The notes under the pieces were generated by a model that had not been told where the DNA came from, ran no database searches, and saw only the letters and a program-made list of their open reading frames with translations. A stretch of DNA of 64,000 bases, taken from the NCBI RefSeq assembly GCF_963583255.1, contig NC_084813.1:15947799-16011798 (forward strand), written 5' to 3'. This stretch comes from Pyrus communis. Taxonomy: Eukaryota; Streptophyta; Magnoliopsida; Rosales; Rosaceae. The position numbers and the translations under genes were made by a program. Of this stretch, positions 1 to 12,661 are shown piece by piece; position 1 is the stretch's first letter; every line of letters begins with the position of its first letter.

Positions 1-565
1 AAAAAAAAAAAAAACCAAGGTACTGCCAAAGCTCCAGGCCAACAATTCCGAGCCCTGCATGTATCATGAGTAAAAATATTCCCAGAAACGGACAAAAACA
101 TCAAATAAAAATATAGATCAATTTTTCACTCAGTCCCAAAAGCAGAACTACTCAATCCAAAGTTCGACAAAGAACTTGGTCAGCGACAAATTAGGGTTTT
201 GCAAGTTTCAACTCACAGGTAAGTCGGTAGCTTTTTTTTTTTTTTTTTTGTTCTTTTTGAGTGGACGGATCATCATGCTTTCTTTTTCTAATGGATTTGA
301 AGAAACTCCCTTAATTGCTTGTGAAATGTCATGTTGTTCTGCAAATGTTTTTCAAATTTCAGGCAGGAAAATATAAAATTCATGAGTTTATGAATTTCAG
401 ATTGTATTGCCATCATATTCATATGTTTTCATCAAACTTTGAGATTCCAAGTGATTATATAGTATCATCTAGGATAGATTGTCAGTGATTATATGGTATG
501 ATCTAGGATAGATTGCTCGAAAACTCGAAAGCTAGGAGTGGTTAATGTTTATGTTTTCAGGATAA
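1..565 (+). other. 5' leader of the hydroxy-acid oxidase gene, with a leader intron
   Basis: No open frame of interest is present here. An exon-like leader runs to about 218 and is followed by a GT-AG intron at 219-560, with donor GTAAGTCGG and acceptor TTTTCAG. Five bases later comes the start codon at 566. The first bases are an A-run, and the intron contains a run of T. An intron placed just before the start codon is common in plant genes. The transcription start cannot be placed from sequence alone. Confidence 0.55.
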
Positions 566-2917
566 ATGGCATCCGAACCCGTCAATGTGAATGAGTACCA
601 AGAATTGGCTAGGCAAGCCCTTCCGAAAATGTACTATGATTACTACACTGGGGGAGCTGAGGACCAGCACACGCTAAAAGAGAACGTTGAAGCATTTCGC
701 AGAATCACGTAAATGTTTAATTCTACCGCTAAATGCTCGAACATATGGTGTAATTACATGAGTGAGTCCTGTGTCTTTGTTCCAGGTTGCGGCCTAGAAT
801 TCTTGTCGATGTTAGCAGAGTAGATATGTCAACTACCATATTGGGTTACAAAATCTCGGCACCTATAATGCTTGCTCCTACTGCCATGCATCAATTGGCC
901 CACCCCGAAGGTCTAAAATCTGAATAGTCTTCCAAGACTTCTCCGCTGAGATTGGTTTAAGTCTATAAGACACTAATTTTTACCTGCTCTTTATATTCAA
1001 TGTAGGAGAGGTTGCAACTGCTAGAGCAGCAGCTGCGTGTAACACCATAATGGTATCCGTATAAGTTATGACATGCATTGCAACTGCTAAAGCAGCATGC
1101 GTTGTTTGGTATTTGAGTTGTGGTATTTTTCTTTGTAGATTTTGTCCTACATGTCCACCTGCACTGTGGAGGAGGTTGCTTCAAGCTGCAACGCTGTTCG
1201 GTTCTTTCAAATATATGTATTTACCCTCTCTTGAGTTCATTTTAATTTTCCAAGTCAAATTTTTCTTGACAGCAATATTCCCTTGTACTTCCAGCTTTCA
1301 ACTCTTATCCTGCCTAACGGGGCTCAACCTATCAAATGTACCCTTGTTTGAACAGGTTTACAAAAGACGAGATATCTCAGCTCAGATAGTTCGCAGAGCT
1401 GAAAAAAATGGATACAAGGCTATTGTCCTAACCGCTGATACTCCCAGACTTGGTCGAAGAGAGGCAGACATAAAGAATAAGTTAATCTCATCCCCTATTT
1501 TTCTGTGGTTGTTTCTCCATGTTTTGCACTTTGTTCTTTGAAGTGTAATAGGAAAGAAACTCTTCTGTGTAACATCATGTCGAATGTTGTTTTCTTAACT
1601 GTATAGTACTCCCCTTGATTGAAGCATGACTGTGATAACTGCCGCAGAATGGTAGCGCCTCAGTTGAGGAATTTCGAAGGCCTTATATCAACTGAAGTAG
1701 ACAGTGTGAGTGGAATAGTTTATTTCTGAAAACTTTTTGTTCAGATGTGCAATGTTTGTCAGCTGTTTAATCCAAGTGAAAGGTTCGTTTTATCCATACA
1801 CATGACACTTTCTCTGCAGGATGAAGGGTCAAACTTGGAAGCTTTTGCCAAGGGGACCTTTGATGCTTCTCTGTGCTGGGAGGTATAACTCAGTAGACTC
1901 GTCTGATTGCGTTGTCATATGCTTGTAGACAAACTGTTAGAGAACTTTTTATTTCCCGGTGTGCTAGATGGTTTCTTTATTCTTGAATGCTTAGTTATCG
2001 CATTGATTACATGTGCAGGACATAGAGTGGCTGAAATCTATTACAAACTTGCCAATTCTAATCAAGGGGGTTCTCACTCATGAAGATGGTAAGCTATCAA
2101 CTGATAAAGGCTTCATATCTTGAGATCTTCTAATCTTACTGTATGTAAATATCATACTCATAAACGGAAATCAATTTGGCAACAGGTCTAGAAAATGCTA
2201 AGTTCTCCAGGAATTTAAAGCAAAATTCTTGAACATTTAGTAAAATCTGTAGCAAAATTCTCAAGTTCTGTGTTACAGCTAAGTCAATATATTCAGCGTT
2301 GAGATACATTGGACTGTCTGATTCTGAATGGTGGTTGTTTTACATTTCAGCAAGAAAGGCTATGGAGGTAGGTGTTGCTGGGATTGTTGTCTCCAACCAT
2401 GGAGCGCGTCAACTCGATTATACTCCTGCTACTATTTCTGTCCTGGAAGAGGTGCAACTCTCTCTCTACTTCATCACTTTTACTGGTGTAACTTGTGAGA
2501 CACAAAAGCGGCATAACATTTATATCCACAATGTATTCAGGTGGTTCATGCTGTTGGAGGAAAAATTCCTGTTCTTTTTGATGGAGGAATACGGCGAGGA
2601 ACAGATGTGTTCAAGGCGCTGGCCCTCGGTGCACAAGCTGTCCTTGTAAGAATTATATCCACCACACCGCATATATGAACTCCTAAACTGCTTCCACTAT
2701 TTGTGTGGCCCTTCTTATTGATACAATATTGCTGCAGGTTGGAAGGCCTGTTGTCTATGGCCTAGCAGCAAACGGAAAACGGGGAGTTAAGCGGGTGATC
2801 GAAATGTTGAAGGATGAGTTTGAGCTCACAATGGCCCTTTCTGGCTGTCCTAGTATTGGGGATATTACCAGGAGCCATGTCAGAACAGAAAGTGATAAAC
2901 TCCATTCGATGCTCTAA
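566..2917 (+). CDS. peroxisomal (S)-2-hydroxy-acid oxidase (glycolate oxidase family, HAOX/GLO4-like)
   Basis: This is an FMN-dependent alpha-hydroxy-acid oxidase that converts 2-hydroxy acids to 2-oxo acids and H2O2 in peroxisomes. I read eleven coding exons: 566-708, 786-910, 1006-1052, 1139-1216, 1356-1480, 1648-1705, 1820-1882, 2019-2088, 2351-2451, 2541-2645 and 2738-2917. The joined frame is 1095 bp, or 364 residues, which is the usual family length. The N-terminal [11 protein letters not shown] holds the substrate tyrosine (about Tyr26). [22 protein letters not shown] (Lys229), [10 protein letters not shown] (His253 and Arg256) and [11 protein letters not shown] are the FMN and active-site motifs, and all are intact. 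The protein ends in Ser-Met-Leu, a PTS1-like peroxisome signal. [15 protein letters not shown] resembles the HAOX (long-chain hydroxy-acid) branch more than leaf GLO1. For exon 3, the donor after ATG at 1052 gives the family sequence without insertion. A second GT at 1059 would add two residues. A broken copy lies 0.9 kb downstream. Confidence 0.93.
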
Positions 2918-3778
2918 TTTATTTTAAGTGATGTGATTTCCGCACGTCTTTTTCTCCCCACAACACCCCGTATATTTTTCGGCAGCTGGATTGAATAAAT
3001 CAGAGGAGAACCATGGACATAAACAAACAGAGGTGCGCAAAAGGAGAAATAGATTGTGCGGGAATCATTTTTCTATTGTAAGAACATCAATTAAAATAAT
3101 ATTCTACAGAGACGTGAATGGAACTGTAGATTCTAAAACTACTGTTGTAATCCAACTTTGTTAAAGACGAGACTCGTTGACATAGTTATACTTCTACTCG
3201 ATTTTCTTCAGCTTTGGTCTCATTTGTTTATGTGATTGATTGGAGCTTAGTTTTTGGTTTCTGGTCTCATATTGGTTAATCGCTTCGATTTTAGATTTCA
3301 AGTATCATATCGTGGGCAACGAAAGCTCCAAGGAGCACTATATTCCTAAATAATCAATTTCCTAAATAATCAATCATGTCAATAAATGAGATCAAGCTAA
3401 GTAGAAGAAAAATTGAATATAATCGAGGTAAATTTTTTCAATTTAAGCCATATGATGTCATGCGTAGAGCTTTTTAGTCAATTTACTATCCAACTTGATT
3501 TCACCATTCAGTGCATCTCAGCCGTCATTATCTTTGGATGTAGCAACAATCTACCTTACATAATGGCATGATATCATTTCACATACAAACGTCATAATCC
3601 AAATTGTTTATTCTTCTATAGATGATCTTTAGTGTGATAAAGAAAATCATTGATTCCGAATATAATGTTTATACAATACGAGGATATTACGCATCATATA
3701 AGGAGGAATGACTCTTTACACGAGAAATTTTATCCTTAAAATATCAAGAGTGGCCCAATTGATTTAATTTTTCTGGTG
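2918..3778. other. 3' flank and AT-rich spacer
   Basis: The sequence after the stop codon is AT-rich and includes the likely 3' UTR of the oxidase gene. I see no conserved frame, RNA gene or clear mobile-element ends here. Confidence 0.4.
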
Positions 3779-4480
3779 TTTAAGACAACTAGATTGCTGG
3801 AAACCCGAAAGCTGGTTTCTTTCGTCTTGAATGCTTAGTTATTGCATTGATTGATCGAGTATGCAGGACATAGGATGGCTGAAGGGGTTCTTACTCGTGA
3901 AGTGGTAAGATCAACTGACTCCTTAAGTCGACGTCCGTCCAGATTAGCCCTTCTGATCAATGGCTGTCGTTTTACCATATTTCAGCAAGAACGGCCGTGG
4001 AAGTAGGAGTTGCTGGGGTGGTTGTCTCGAACCGTGGAGGCCGCCAACTCGATTACACTCCTTCCACTATTTCTGTCTTGGAAGAGGTGCAATCTATCTA
4101 CTGCTACTTCATCATTTCTTTTTATCCTGTTACGAATTCAATTGGAAAGTTGTAGGAAAAGTTCCTCTTCTTTTCGATGGAGGAGTACGCCGAGGGACAG
4201 ACGTTCAAGGTATCCATCCACCACTTTTAACCCTTAAAACTTGTTCTACTTTGGTTGTGCCTGGACTTGTTCTCAACGTCGGTGCAGGTTGGAAGGCCGG
4301 TTATCTACGGCCTTTCAGCAGCGTAACGGAAAGCGGGGAGTGAGGCGGCGGGGTGATCGAAATGCTCAAGGATGAGTTTGAGCTGATAATGGCCCTTTCT
4401 GGCTGTCTAGTGTCAAGGATATTACCAGGAGCCATGTGAGAACACACAGTGATCATAAACTCCACTCCATGCTTCAGTTC
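3779..4480 (+). pseudogene. truncated tandem copy of the hydroxy-acid oxidase gene
   Basis: The copy begins inside the equivalent of intron 7 and runs through the last four exons of the intact neighbour, in the same orientation. The exon 8 equivalent (about 3868-3905) has lost about 32 bp, which removes the ILIK lysine segment and shifts the frame. The exon 9 equivalent (3986-4086) has the same 101 bp length as the intact exon, but reads [10 protein letters not shown], so the catalytic histidine is arginine. The exon 10 equivalent (about 4154-4210) lacks both ends. The last exon equivalent (4288 to about 4475) has an early TAA and frameshifts but still resembles the C-terminal region, and its tail is altered. 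There is no 5' half and no start. It is a dead duplicate made from genomic DNA, because intron sequence is retained. Confidence 0.9.
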
Positions 4481-5138
4481 TCAACTTTTGGGGGAAATTG
4501 CAAATTTTAAACTAGCCATTGTAATTCAAGTTGTTTTCTTACGAGAAGGGTGATTCGAGCTTGGTGCAAGAAATTAAAATGATTTTTTGCAGAGATGATC
4601 TTAGATGATAATAAAAATTTTAAATGGTTAAGATTATGATGCTTATACAGTAAAAAGACGTTAATGTTAAGTGGAAGAACTCGTAGGTTCTCTCATGGAA
4701 AGGACACAAGTATACGCACACGACCTGCCTTCTCGATTGAATATTGAAATAAACAAGGAAATAATTTGGCCACAAAAAAAAAAAAGAAACAGAAAATTGC
4801 AAATACTTTCACAATCAATCTTCACTTATAAACATTAACCATTCCCCAAGAATTTACACTTTACAGCACATAGGATGGATCACATTTCTCAGCCCCTTCT
4901 AGCATAAATCATTGCACTCCAGTAGATATATATTCACCTTTTTACCCGGGAAAAAAGGTGATATCATGTACTAAGTCTAAGCTAATACTTCTGCTAAAAT
5001 TTATGTAAATGTTACTGTGTTAAAATGACTAATAATTCTACATGCCAGACTTAACTGTGGGATTTGAAGGAAAGGCTTCCGACAGGGGAGGCTGAACTAT
5101 TTCCTCCCCAGAACATCCCCAAAGATCTGATATTTTTG
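4481..5138 (-). other. 3' flank of the PHL-type gene
   Basis: This AT-rich stretch lies between the pseudogene and the stop codon of the downstream minus-strand gene, and probably includes its 3' UTR. Short frames here are not conserved. No repeat ends were recognised. Confidence 0.4.
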
Positions 5139-8100
5139 CTACGGGTTACCAACGGAGTTACTCTTGTTCATACCTTGAAGGTCCATGGGAGAATTTGCCA
5201 TACTACCGACTGAGCCGTGCGTTTGAGAGCTTAGCTGTGGGCTTGCAGGACAAGCCTCTGGATTACCAGCACTCATGGCATGCATTGCCCCTGAGCTTAG
5301 CTGTGGACTCATCGGAGTTCTTTGGCTCATTTGCTGTGGGCTAGCCTCCTGCTGCTGCTGTTGCTGCTGGCTTTGGTGGGTCAGTTGTGAAATTCCCGAG
5401 GGAGAGCCCACCTGCTGTGGTGAAACAACAGCCTGTAGTGGTGAAGTCGTTTCTTGCTGCTGCTTTTGCAATTGCTGCTGCTGCTGCTGCAATTGCTGTT
5501 GCTGCAACTGCTGCTGCATTTGTTGTTGCTGAAATTGTTGCTGCTGCTGTGGGTTCATGTACATATTCGTCCCTGCCATCCCCGCCGTCAGCTTCGGTGG
5601 ACCCATAGGCCCCATTCCTGGCCTGTGTTGCATTGCACTCATATTACCTTGATTCAGAGTCTGACCCAACATTGCGAAACCAGCAGATCCAGGATGCATC
5701 TGTCTGCCTCCTGGCAGCCCAGCTGTGCCCGACTGAGGACTGCCTGACATGCCGCCTCGGTTCGGTTGCATCCTAAATTTTGATGCCATGAGAGCTTGTG
5801 TTAATCTTCCAGTTTGAAATTGCTGGGTTAAATTGCTAATATTTGAACCCTGGGTTAAATTCATTGGATTCTGACCCACATTGCCCATTCCAGAAATAGG
5901 CGTCATGGGCGCAGATCCCATTCCCCTTGCAGCTCCCATGCCCACTGTGTTTCCAACACCAGAAAGCCCAACCATGTTATTGCCTAAGCTTCGCATAGCT
6001 GTTCCAAGTCCCATGATCATGTTTCTCTGCATCTGCGGACCCTGTTGCTGCTGCTGCTGCTGCTGCTGTTGCTGTAATAGGCGATATTGTAGGTTGGTAA
6101 GCTTATTATTCGTCATGGGTAACTGCATGTTGGAAAGCGAATTTGCCGCTAGCATCATTGGTCTCTGGAGCTGGGGATTCTGTTGTTGAATCAACGAGTG
6201 TTGGCTTTGCTGCTGCTGTGGTTGTGGTTGGTTTTGCTGTTGCTGCTGCTGCTGTAGTTGTTGGTGCTGCTGGTGGTGGTGCTGCTGCTGCTGGAGGGAT
6301 GGTTGTGACTCGATCTGTTGTTGGCGTTGAGGCATCGAATTCACTGCCATGAGACCTTGAGACATCTGTAAGGCCTGAGGGTTTCCAGGGGGCAGCATCC
6401 TTGTGCTTGGTAGAAGATTCTGGGATGAGGTTAAGGATGAATTACTGCCACTAATTGACTTTGCAACCTCATTGGATGGCTGGCCTGAAACTGAATCTGC
6501 ATATTGTTGCATCTCAGCTGCTGAGTTGCTATGGGGGAGCCCAGAAGCATTTGGTTGAATGCTTGGGGAAATAGTCATGCGGGCTGGCTTTGGTTGGATG
6601 TGATCCTCCGAATCATAACCATCCTTTACCATCTGAAAAAGAATATAACATAAATCACCAACGAAGTGTGTAATTTAAACTCTTAGTTAACTTCAAGACT
6701 ATTTAAAACATACCAGTGAACAGAACTGTGCTGCAAGCAAATCCGCTGTGTGCTGTTGTAGGAATAAGTTTAGATATACACATCAGTACAACAGAAAACA
6801 CAATGAATGGTAAACAGTGAAGGTTATCCTGACATAGATCTAGTCAAGCTCTTTTACAGAAACAAAGTTACGATTGACTCTTCTAAAAATTGTGTAATAC
6901 GTTACGATCAACTATATGATAACAAATTATTGTGAATGCCACACCAAGCTCCATAATGCAGAATATTTTAGGACAAATATCATACAAACATTGTGCAATC
7001 AATGGCAGAATATGGTACGAAAGATTAATCAGAGAATACACATGCAGGAAAATTCCACGAGCCAACAGCATGATTTGAAGGGGCAAAAGGAAGTCTGGAA
7101 CGGGGATGTGAAAATGATAACAAATAAAGAGCAAAAATGCTAAAAATATCAAACCACAAAAGACAAGTATTTCTGTAAATTTATATTTTGAGAAAATAAA
7201 TCTTCAGTAAGATGGGATGACAAAATAATTTGTTGATAGCCTCAACTAATTCTGGTAATGCTGTGTTCAAACAATCACCTCAGACTGCAAAGTGTAGCTT
7301 GTAGAATAACACTTACAGTATTGGGCAATGTAGGAAGATGTTCCTCAGCAGACAGAAAATCACCATCATCTACTTCGCCATAGCACATTGCTACAGTACC
7401 ATCATTTGGTCTCTCTGACATGATCAACCTAGTTCGCTGCTTGGGAAGATAAACAACATTTCCTGCTGAGTCAAAAGTAGATTTTTGAATCATAAGCAAG
7501 ACAGAAATTCTACTAAATACATAAGTTTGTAACCAAACCGAAACATCTGGCCCAGATTTTGAATAAATATATTAAAACAAAAGGCATAACTGATTGATAG
7601 GATATACTGCACCTTGAACAATATGCTCTTCCTTCACAAAATTCAAAATTCTAATTTTGCAGATATTCATGCTTCCACCAACAAGCGACTTCGACAAAGG
7701 TCTCTCACATGAATCATCTTTGAAATCCTCATTATTGGAACCATTTGAGAGGCAGGCTCGCAGATGTTGATCTGGGAATGCATTTGGCTTCTTGACGGGG
7801 TGGTCATCAACCTTATTCTTTCTTTTGTTGAGATGATACCTAAAACAACACCCAGTTGAAAATAATTAAACTGTTATTGCTACATAATTAACTAACACCC
7901 AGTTGAAAATAATTAAACTGTTATTGCTACATAATTAACTAACCGCCTTTCACCACCAAAGAAGATAAGGTCTAAGAAATTTGTCTGGAATTTTTGCAAG
8001 TTAAAAAAACTATGTGAAGGGAAAGTAAACAAAAACTGGGAGAGAAAATCATGTAGCCAGACTGTAGAATCTACCATTATCTCCTTGAGTCAAAATATTT

Positions 8101-11100
8101 CCTGATAAATGCTTACACAATTAAGGAACACACATTTAAAAAATTTCAATTTTCTATCCGCCTTTCATGTTCTTCTGTAGGTCAGAGAGAGGGAAAATAA
8201 AGTGCTGGTGATATAGTGCAAAGAAATCACATAAATTCAAAACTAGTACCATTATTAACATATAATCAAAAGGTAAAAAGTAGGGTTATACCTCATGGTC
8301 ACCGCTTCAATTTTTGAGAATTTTTCAAGCATGGTTTGATCAGCGGAAGATGGAGTTCCAACAGAAGGACTGCCTGCATTTAGTGGAACACTTATATTAC
8401 TAACGCTGGCAGGAGATCCAACACCAGTCATTGCTGAGGTCTTAGGGAGCGAATTTGTTTTCCGTTTAGCAGCAGCTTGAGACTGGTGTTGCCGTTGCAT
8501 AGACTCATTAGCACTGGAAGTCAAACATGAGGCTCCAATCGTAGGAACTGAGGTCATTAATGCCTTCTCTTTCTGTGATGCCCCTACAGCAGAAGTTACT
8601 GCAGCTGCTCCAAAGTGGGGTCCTAGGGAACCAGTAGAAAACTCCCCCGACTTTGATGATAATGGGGATTGAACCAAAGCCCCAGAAGATAACCGAGGAC
8701 TTTGAGATGATTTTCTTTTTGGGAATTGGTCATCCTTTCTTGCATCTTTCTCCATATTCTGACCAAGATTACTCCAGGATGGCTGAGAAAAATTAGATCT
8801 CATGAATGCATGCTGTGGTAATCTTTGGGGAAGCCTCGACGGATCGAGATGGCTTGTGTCTCCTTCCATTATCTGCATATCGTTCTTAATCCCACCGAGC
8901 TCTAACCCGTCTATCTTACCTGTCTCAAACGGCTCTTCCTTGGCACCAAATCTCATGTTTGGCTGTCCTACAGCAAATGGCATTTTCCCAGGGTCCTGAC
9001 TCATTGCCCCGTCAAACATCTGCTGGGAAAACTTCTGAATGCCTGTATTTGAAAACTGAATTCCTTTGGCCATTGCTTGCTGCTGCAAATAGTTATTCTT
9101 CCAGTTCATATCTGATCCATGGAAGCTATCCATATGTGGCCCTATTTGCTGATGTTGCATTCCATCGAGGCCAACTGGTGTGGGCCTTTGTCTCTTATTA
9201 AAAGTAGATAAGGGTGACATTTGTCCATCCAGATGCTCTCTCTTTCCATGAAGAGGGGCATTACCGTTCACATTGTCAGTATACGAGATCATCATGTCTT
9301 GCCCAACAGGGGAAGGTGATGCATTGACAACACTTCCTGATCCAGGGTCCTGCATGCTTCTTGGGGTTCCAACCCCCATTTGATACCTCGATTGGTTGGG
9401 TACTAAATGTGGTGCTGGAACAGAAGCATCAGTCATAAAACTCTTGGACCTTAGGGCCAACAAGTTATTTGTACTCATATTTTGAACGGTCAAATTTTCA
9501 TGGGCATGCTGTGGCATCATATTGCCTGGAAGGGTTCCAGAATCTCCCAACCTACAGTTAGAGCTTTCTGGAACTCCATCAATGCAAACTTTCTTCCCAT
9601 GTGCCTTGCTATTAGATGCGACAGTAACTTCTGACATTTGTCTCAACCTCTTTCTCCGGATACCAGTCAATGCCAAATCGAGCTGCAAACACAAAATTTT
9701 GACATGATTAAAATGCATCAGTTCATCCAGGTGAAGTACATCGAACAAACCTAAAACGTAATTACCTTTGTGGGAACTGGATTCTTACAGAGCCTGTCCA
9801 ACTTGGGAGTTGGATCTAAATAAAGTTGTGGCTGCAAAGCTTTCAATATTCGGGACTCCATTTCCTGCAATTTGAAGTGAATATTGACATCACAATTTGA
9901 ACATATAACAGAAAACTATTTGGAAAGGATGGGAGACATCAATTTACTAACCATCAGGTCACCATAAGCCCAAGAATTATCTGAGATCAGCGGGATATCC
10001 TTCACTACATTTTCCAATGACATTTTAAGGCGTACTTTATTTACAATAACGGATCCATGGTTAGGGGGACTACCGGACCCTTGTTCAAAAGCACATTTGC
10101 GATAATCACGAATCTGCAAGAAATCGCATGTACCAATTTTAAAACACGAAGTACAACCAAATAATGTAAAATTTGTAACTGTTGTCCTATTCACATTTCA
10201 AAATACTTTTTCATTGGAATATTTGACTGTACTATCTTAACAAACAAGATAACTCACCTCACAAACAAGTGTTCCATCGACATACTTGCAAGGTATATCA
10301 TCTAGAATATCTCCAGGCAACCGGCCAGATTCAATTGCCTTTAAATATGTTTGCAAATAAAAAAGGAACAAAATCTTAGTACAAAAAAAGCTGCAGAGAA
10401 AAAAATCCCAGATATTAATTTTGATGCAGATGACAAGGTGTTGTAGGTGACATAAAGTGACTTCTAAACTATTTGTTGACTATTTAAATCAACAAAATGA
10501 TGAAGCGCCTTTTGAGAAAAACCATGATTTCTTCTTTTTTGTTTCTGATTTTACACACTCATTGCATGTAATGCATGCTCATCAATGGGTCAAGTCCACT
10601 ATTTTAAGTCAGTTTTCTGGAGTTAACTGAATCAGCGAAAACTTTATATTGAAATTTTAAATGGAAGAGTTTTATGCCACACTATATTGCATGCAACCAT
10701 TGATCTTCCAAACAAAAATTGCAACATTCTAACCATAACTGGAGATTCGAAAGAAATAAGGGGGGAAATTCAAATGACTAGACATTTACCGAAAAAAGAG
10801 TTTCTGACGTCCTATCATATGGGTGTAACAACTTTGGAACATCTTGATGTGTAGCTTGATGCGCAGTGTCATTCTGAAAATTTATAAATACAGAAGACCT
10901 TAAGAATAAGAAACAAGATTTAAAAGAGCCATGTTTCCTTCTCATCCAAAATTATATTTCTCTTTAACAAACCTCTGATGGTTTTCCAAAAGAATATCCA
11001 TCTGGGAAGAGATTCAAAGTGAAGGAAACTTCGTTTTCTGTCAAAACAAAGGGAAGAAAAATCAAGATAAAACTAAGGCTAATCCCCAACCCCCTAAAAA

Positions 11101-12143
11101 ATTGTGACGAACCTGCAGATACAAGAAACTCTTCAGAAGACATTGATGGACCAGAAACCCCGGCCCCACTCTCACCCTGTGCATACCATAAGTGAATCTA
11201 ATTAGTCCAAAAAACAAAAATAGACTGCAAACAGTACATCAAACCCTCTACTCATTCTCCTTATCCAGGGGTTCTCAATCAAACTACAATTAAAGCCTTC
11301 CACTTGCATATTCCATTTCAGAATAAGTAAGAAATAATGCTCAATTCTGTTTCAGTTGGAAGAAACAGGAAAATAATAAAGATTCTGTTCTGTATCTTCT
11401 TTCCTGCACCTTCTAAGTCCGTTCAAGAGCAGCAAAAGAACAATTCCATAGCCCTTGGGGAATTAAAAATTAACAGGATAAGGATTTAGCTGCAAAATTG
11501 AGATATCATAATATGACCCAGATATTCAATTCGAGAAGCTGCATCAGAAACTTTTAATTTCAACAATTACTTAATGTACCCATTTTGAAAACAAAGTGCT
11601 GCATCTAAACATTTTAATTTCAACATCCATTTTCCATCCAAATATTATTAACATTCAGCAGAATTGACCCCAATATTCAAATTCAGGCTCAGTAAAATGC
11701 CTGAACACACTTTCTGAGCAAAACCCAAATGCCAAAAGATCGAAAATAGCTGTAAACCTTTATGTCAATTATTTCCTTGTATATTTTAAGCAACCAAACA
11801 CAGCCCAAGTAATCATACGAGCAAAGCAACAAATTAACCCTCCGCTTAATTATAATAATTAATTCACTTCAATTATCAGTCTTCAAACTTAATTTGCTTA
11901 CTATCAGAAATTCAAATACTTTTTCTCACATTGCCACTCATTTTCCCACATTTTCTCAGCAACCAAACAGAGAGAAATTCACCAATCTCAAAACTTTACC
12001 TCGAGCTTTCTGGGGACAGCTCGGGAGCTGCCGTTGTTGGGAGCCTCGGACACGTCATCGCCGCCAACGTCGGCCTCGGACTGGAGAGGCGGCTTCGGAC
12101 GGAACCTAGTACCGGTCTTGGAAACCTTAAACGAAACACCCAT
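5139..12143 (-). CDS. PHL: Spt20-like glutamine-rich nuclear protein, PHYTOCHROME-DEPENDENT LATE-FLOWERING type
   Basis: Twelve exons on the minus strand: 12000-12143, 11113-11176, 10973-11037, 10790-10873, 10258-10338, 9952-10113, 9766-9864, 8292-9682, 7613-7839, 7317-7462, 6714-6752 and 5139-6632. The joined frame is 3996 bp (1331 residues). It starts MGVSFKVSKTGTRFRPKP, which I recognise as the N terminus of PHL (At1g72390). SENEVSFTLNLFPDGYSFGK and the following exons form the Spt20-like domain, roughly residues 70-240, including LPGDILDDIPCKYVDGTLVC and a Leu/Pro-rich helix. The middle is Ser/Gly/Met-rich and disordered with basic KRK patches. AADLL-type helix sequence follows in the small 39 bp exon. 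The last exon is a Met/Gly/Gln-rich tail with several poly-Gln tracts. In Arabidopsis, PHL is a nuclear protein acting with phytochrome B and CONSTANS to modulate flowering, and Spt20 is a SAGA subunit in yeast. Function here is inferred from homology. Exon 10 has a tandem CAGCAG acceptor. Confidence 0.9.
5340..6300 (-). repeat. CAG/CAA trinucleotide tracts encoding poly-glutamine
   Basis: Within the last exon of the PHL-type gene the minus strand has several glutamine runs, at about 5350-5368, 5455-5550, 6042-6075 and 6200-6295. They mix CAG and CAA codons, so they are not pure repeats. The run at 6042-6075 encodes about eleven consecutive Gln. Plus-strand open frames across this region (poly-Cys, poly-Leu or poly-Ala) are mere shadows of these tracts. 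Confidence 0.9.
7848..7941. repeat. 47 bp perfect tandem duplication in a PHL intron
   Basis: The segment beginning ACACCCAGTTGAAAATAATT occurs twice head to tail, starting at 7848 and at 7895, without visible differences. It lies in the intron between exons 8 and 9, directly beside the exon 9 acceptor side (the exon begins at 7839 on the minus strand). It looks like a recent slippage or repair duplication. Confidence 0.85.
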
Positions 12144-12661
12144 CAATGGTCGGGATTCTATAGCCTTGAAGTTCTCAGAATTTCAACCCGGGGTCGTTAT
12201 TGGGATGCAGGAGAGCTCGGATCATGGGAAATTAATTGGAGAACGATAAATTTTACAAACAAACAAACAAAAAAATTGGGCAGAGAAACAAAAACCCTAA
12301 TTGAAATTTGTGTGTCTGTAATTTAGTTAGTGTTGAATTTGACAGAAACTAAGAGAGACACGAGAGGAGTTGTGGAAGTCGTTGTACAAAGTTTGTGTTT
12401 TTACTGCTGTTATTGTTGTCTGATTTGATTTTTATTAGGATTGGGAGGAAGATGAAAAATCTCTCTTAGGCTGCGCAGCCAAGCCGAGTGGCAAGTGCCA
12501 AGCAGATTTAAAATATCAATATCGATGGAAATAACAATATATCAATATAAATACTAAAGGATATATCGATATCAATTGCTTTCGATAAAAATTTGTTAAA
12601 AAATGTAGAAATTTAAAATGAAACTATGTGGATCCGATTTTGCACGCACGTAGCCCGTATA
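12144..12661 (-). promoter_or_regulatory. 5' leader and promoter region of the PHL-type gene
   Basis: This is upstream sequence of the minus-strand gene. The first 250 bases look like a 5' UTR with purine-rich GAGAGA-type sequence when read on the minus strand. Beyond about 12500 the sequence becomes AT-rich with repeated ATCGATATC-like words and ends at a Cassandra insertion. No specific promoter element can be assigned with confidence. Confidence 0.35.

Noticed and set aside
5275..6352. Plus-strand frames with poly-Cys, poly-Leu and poly-Ala
   Set aside because: They are antisense to the poly-Gln tracts of the PHL-type gene.
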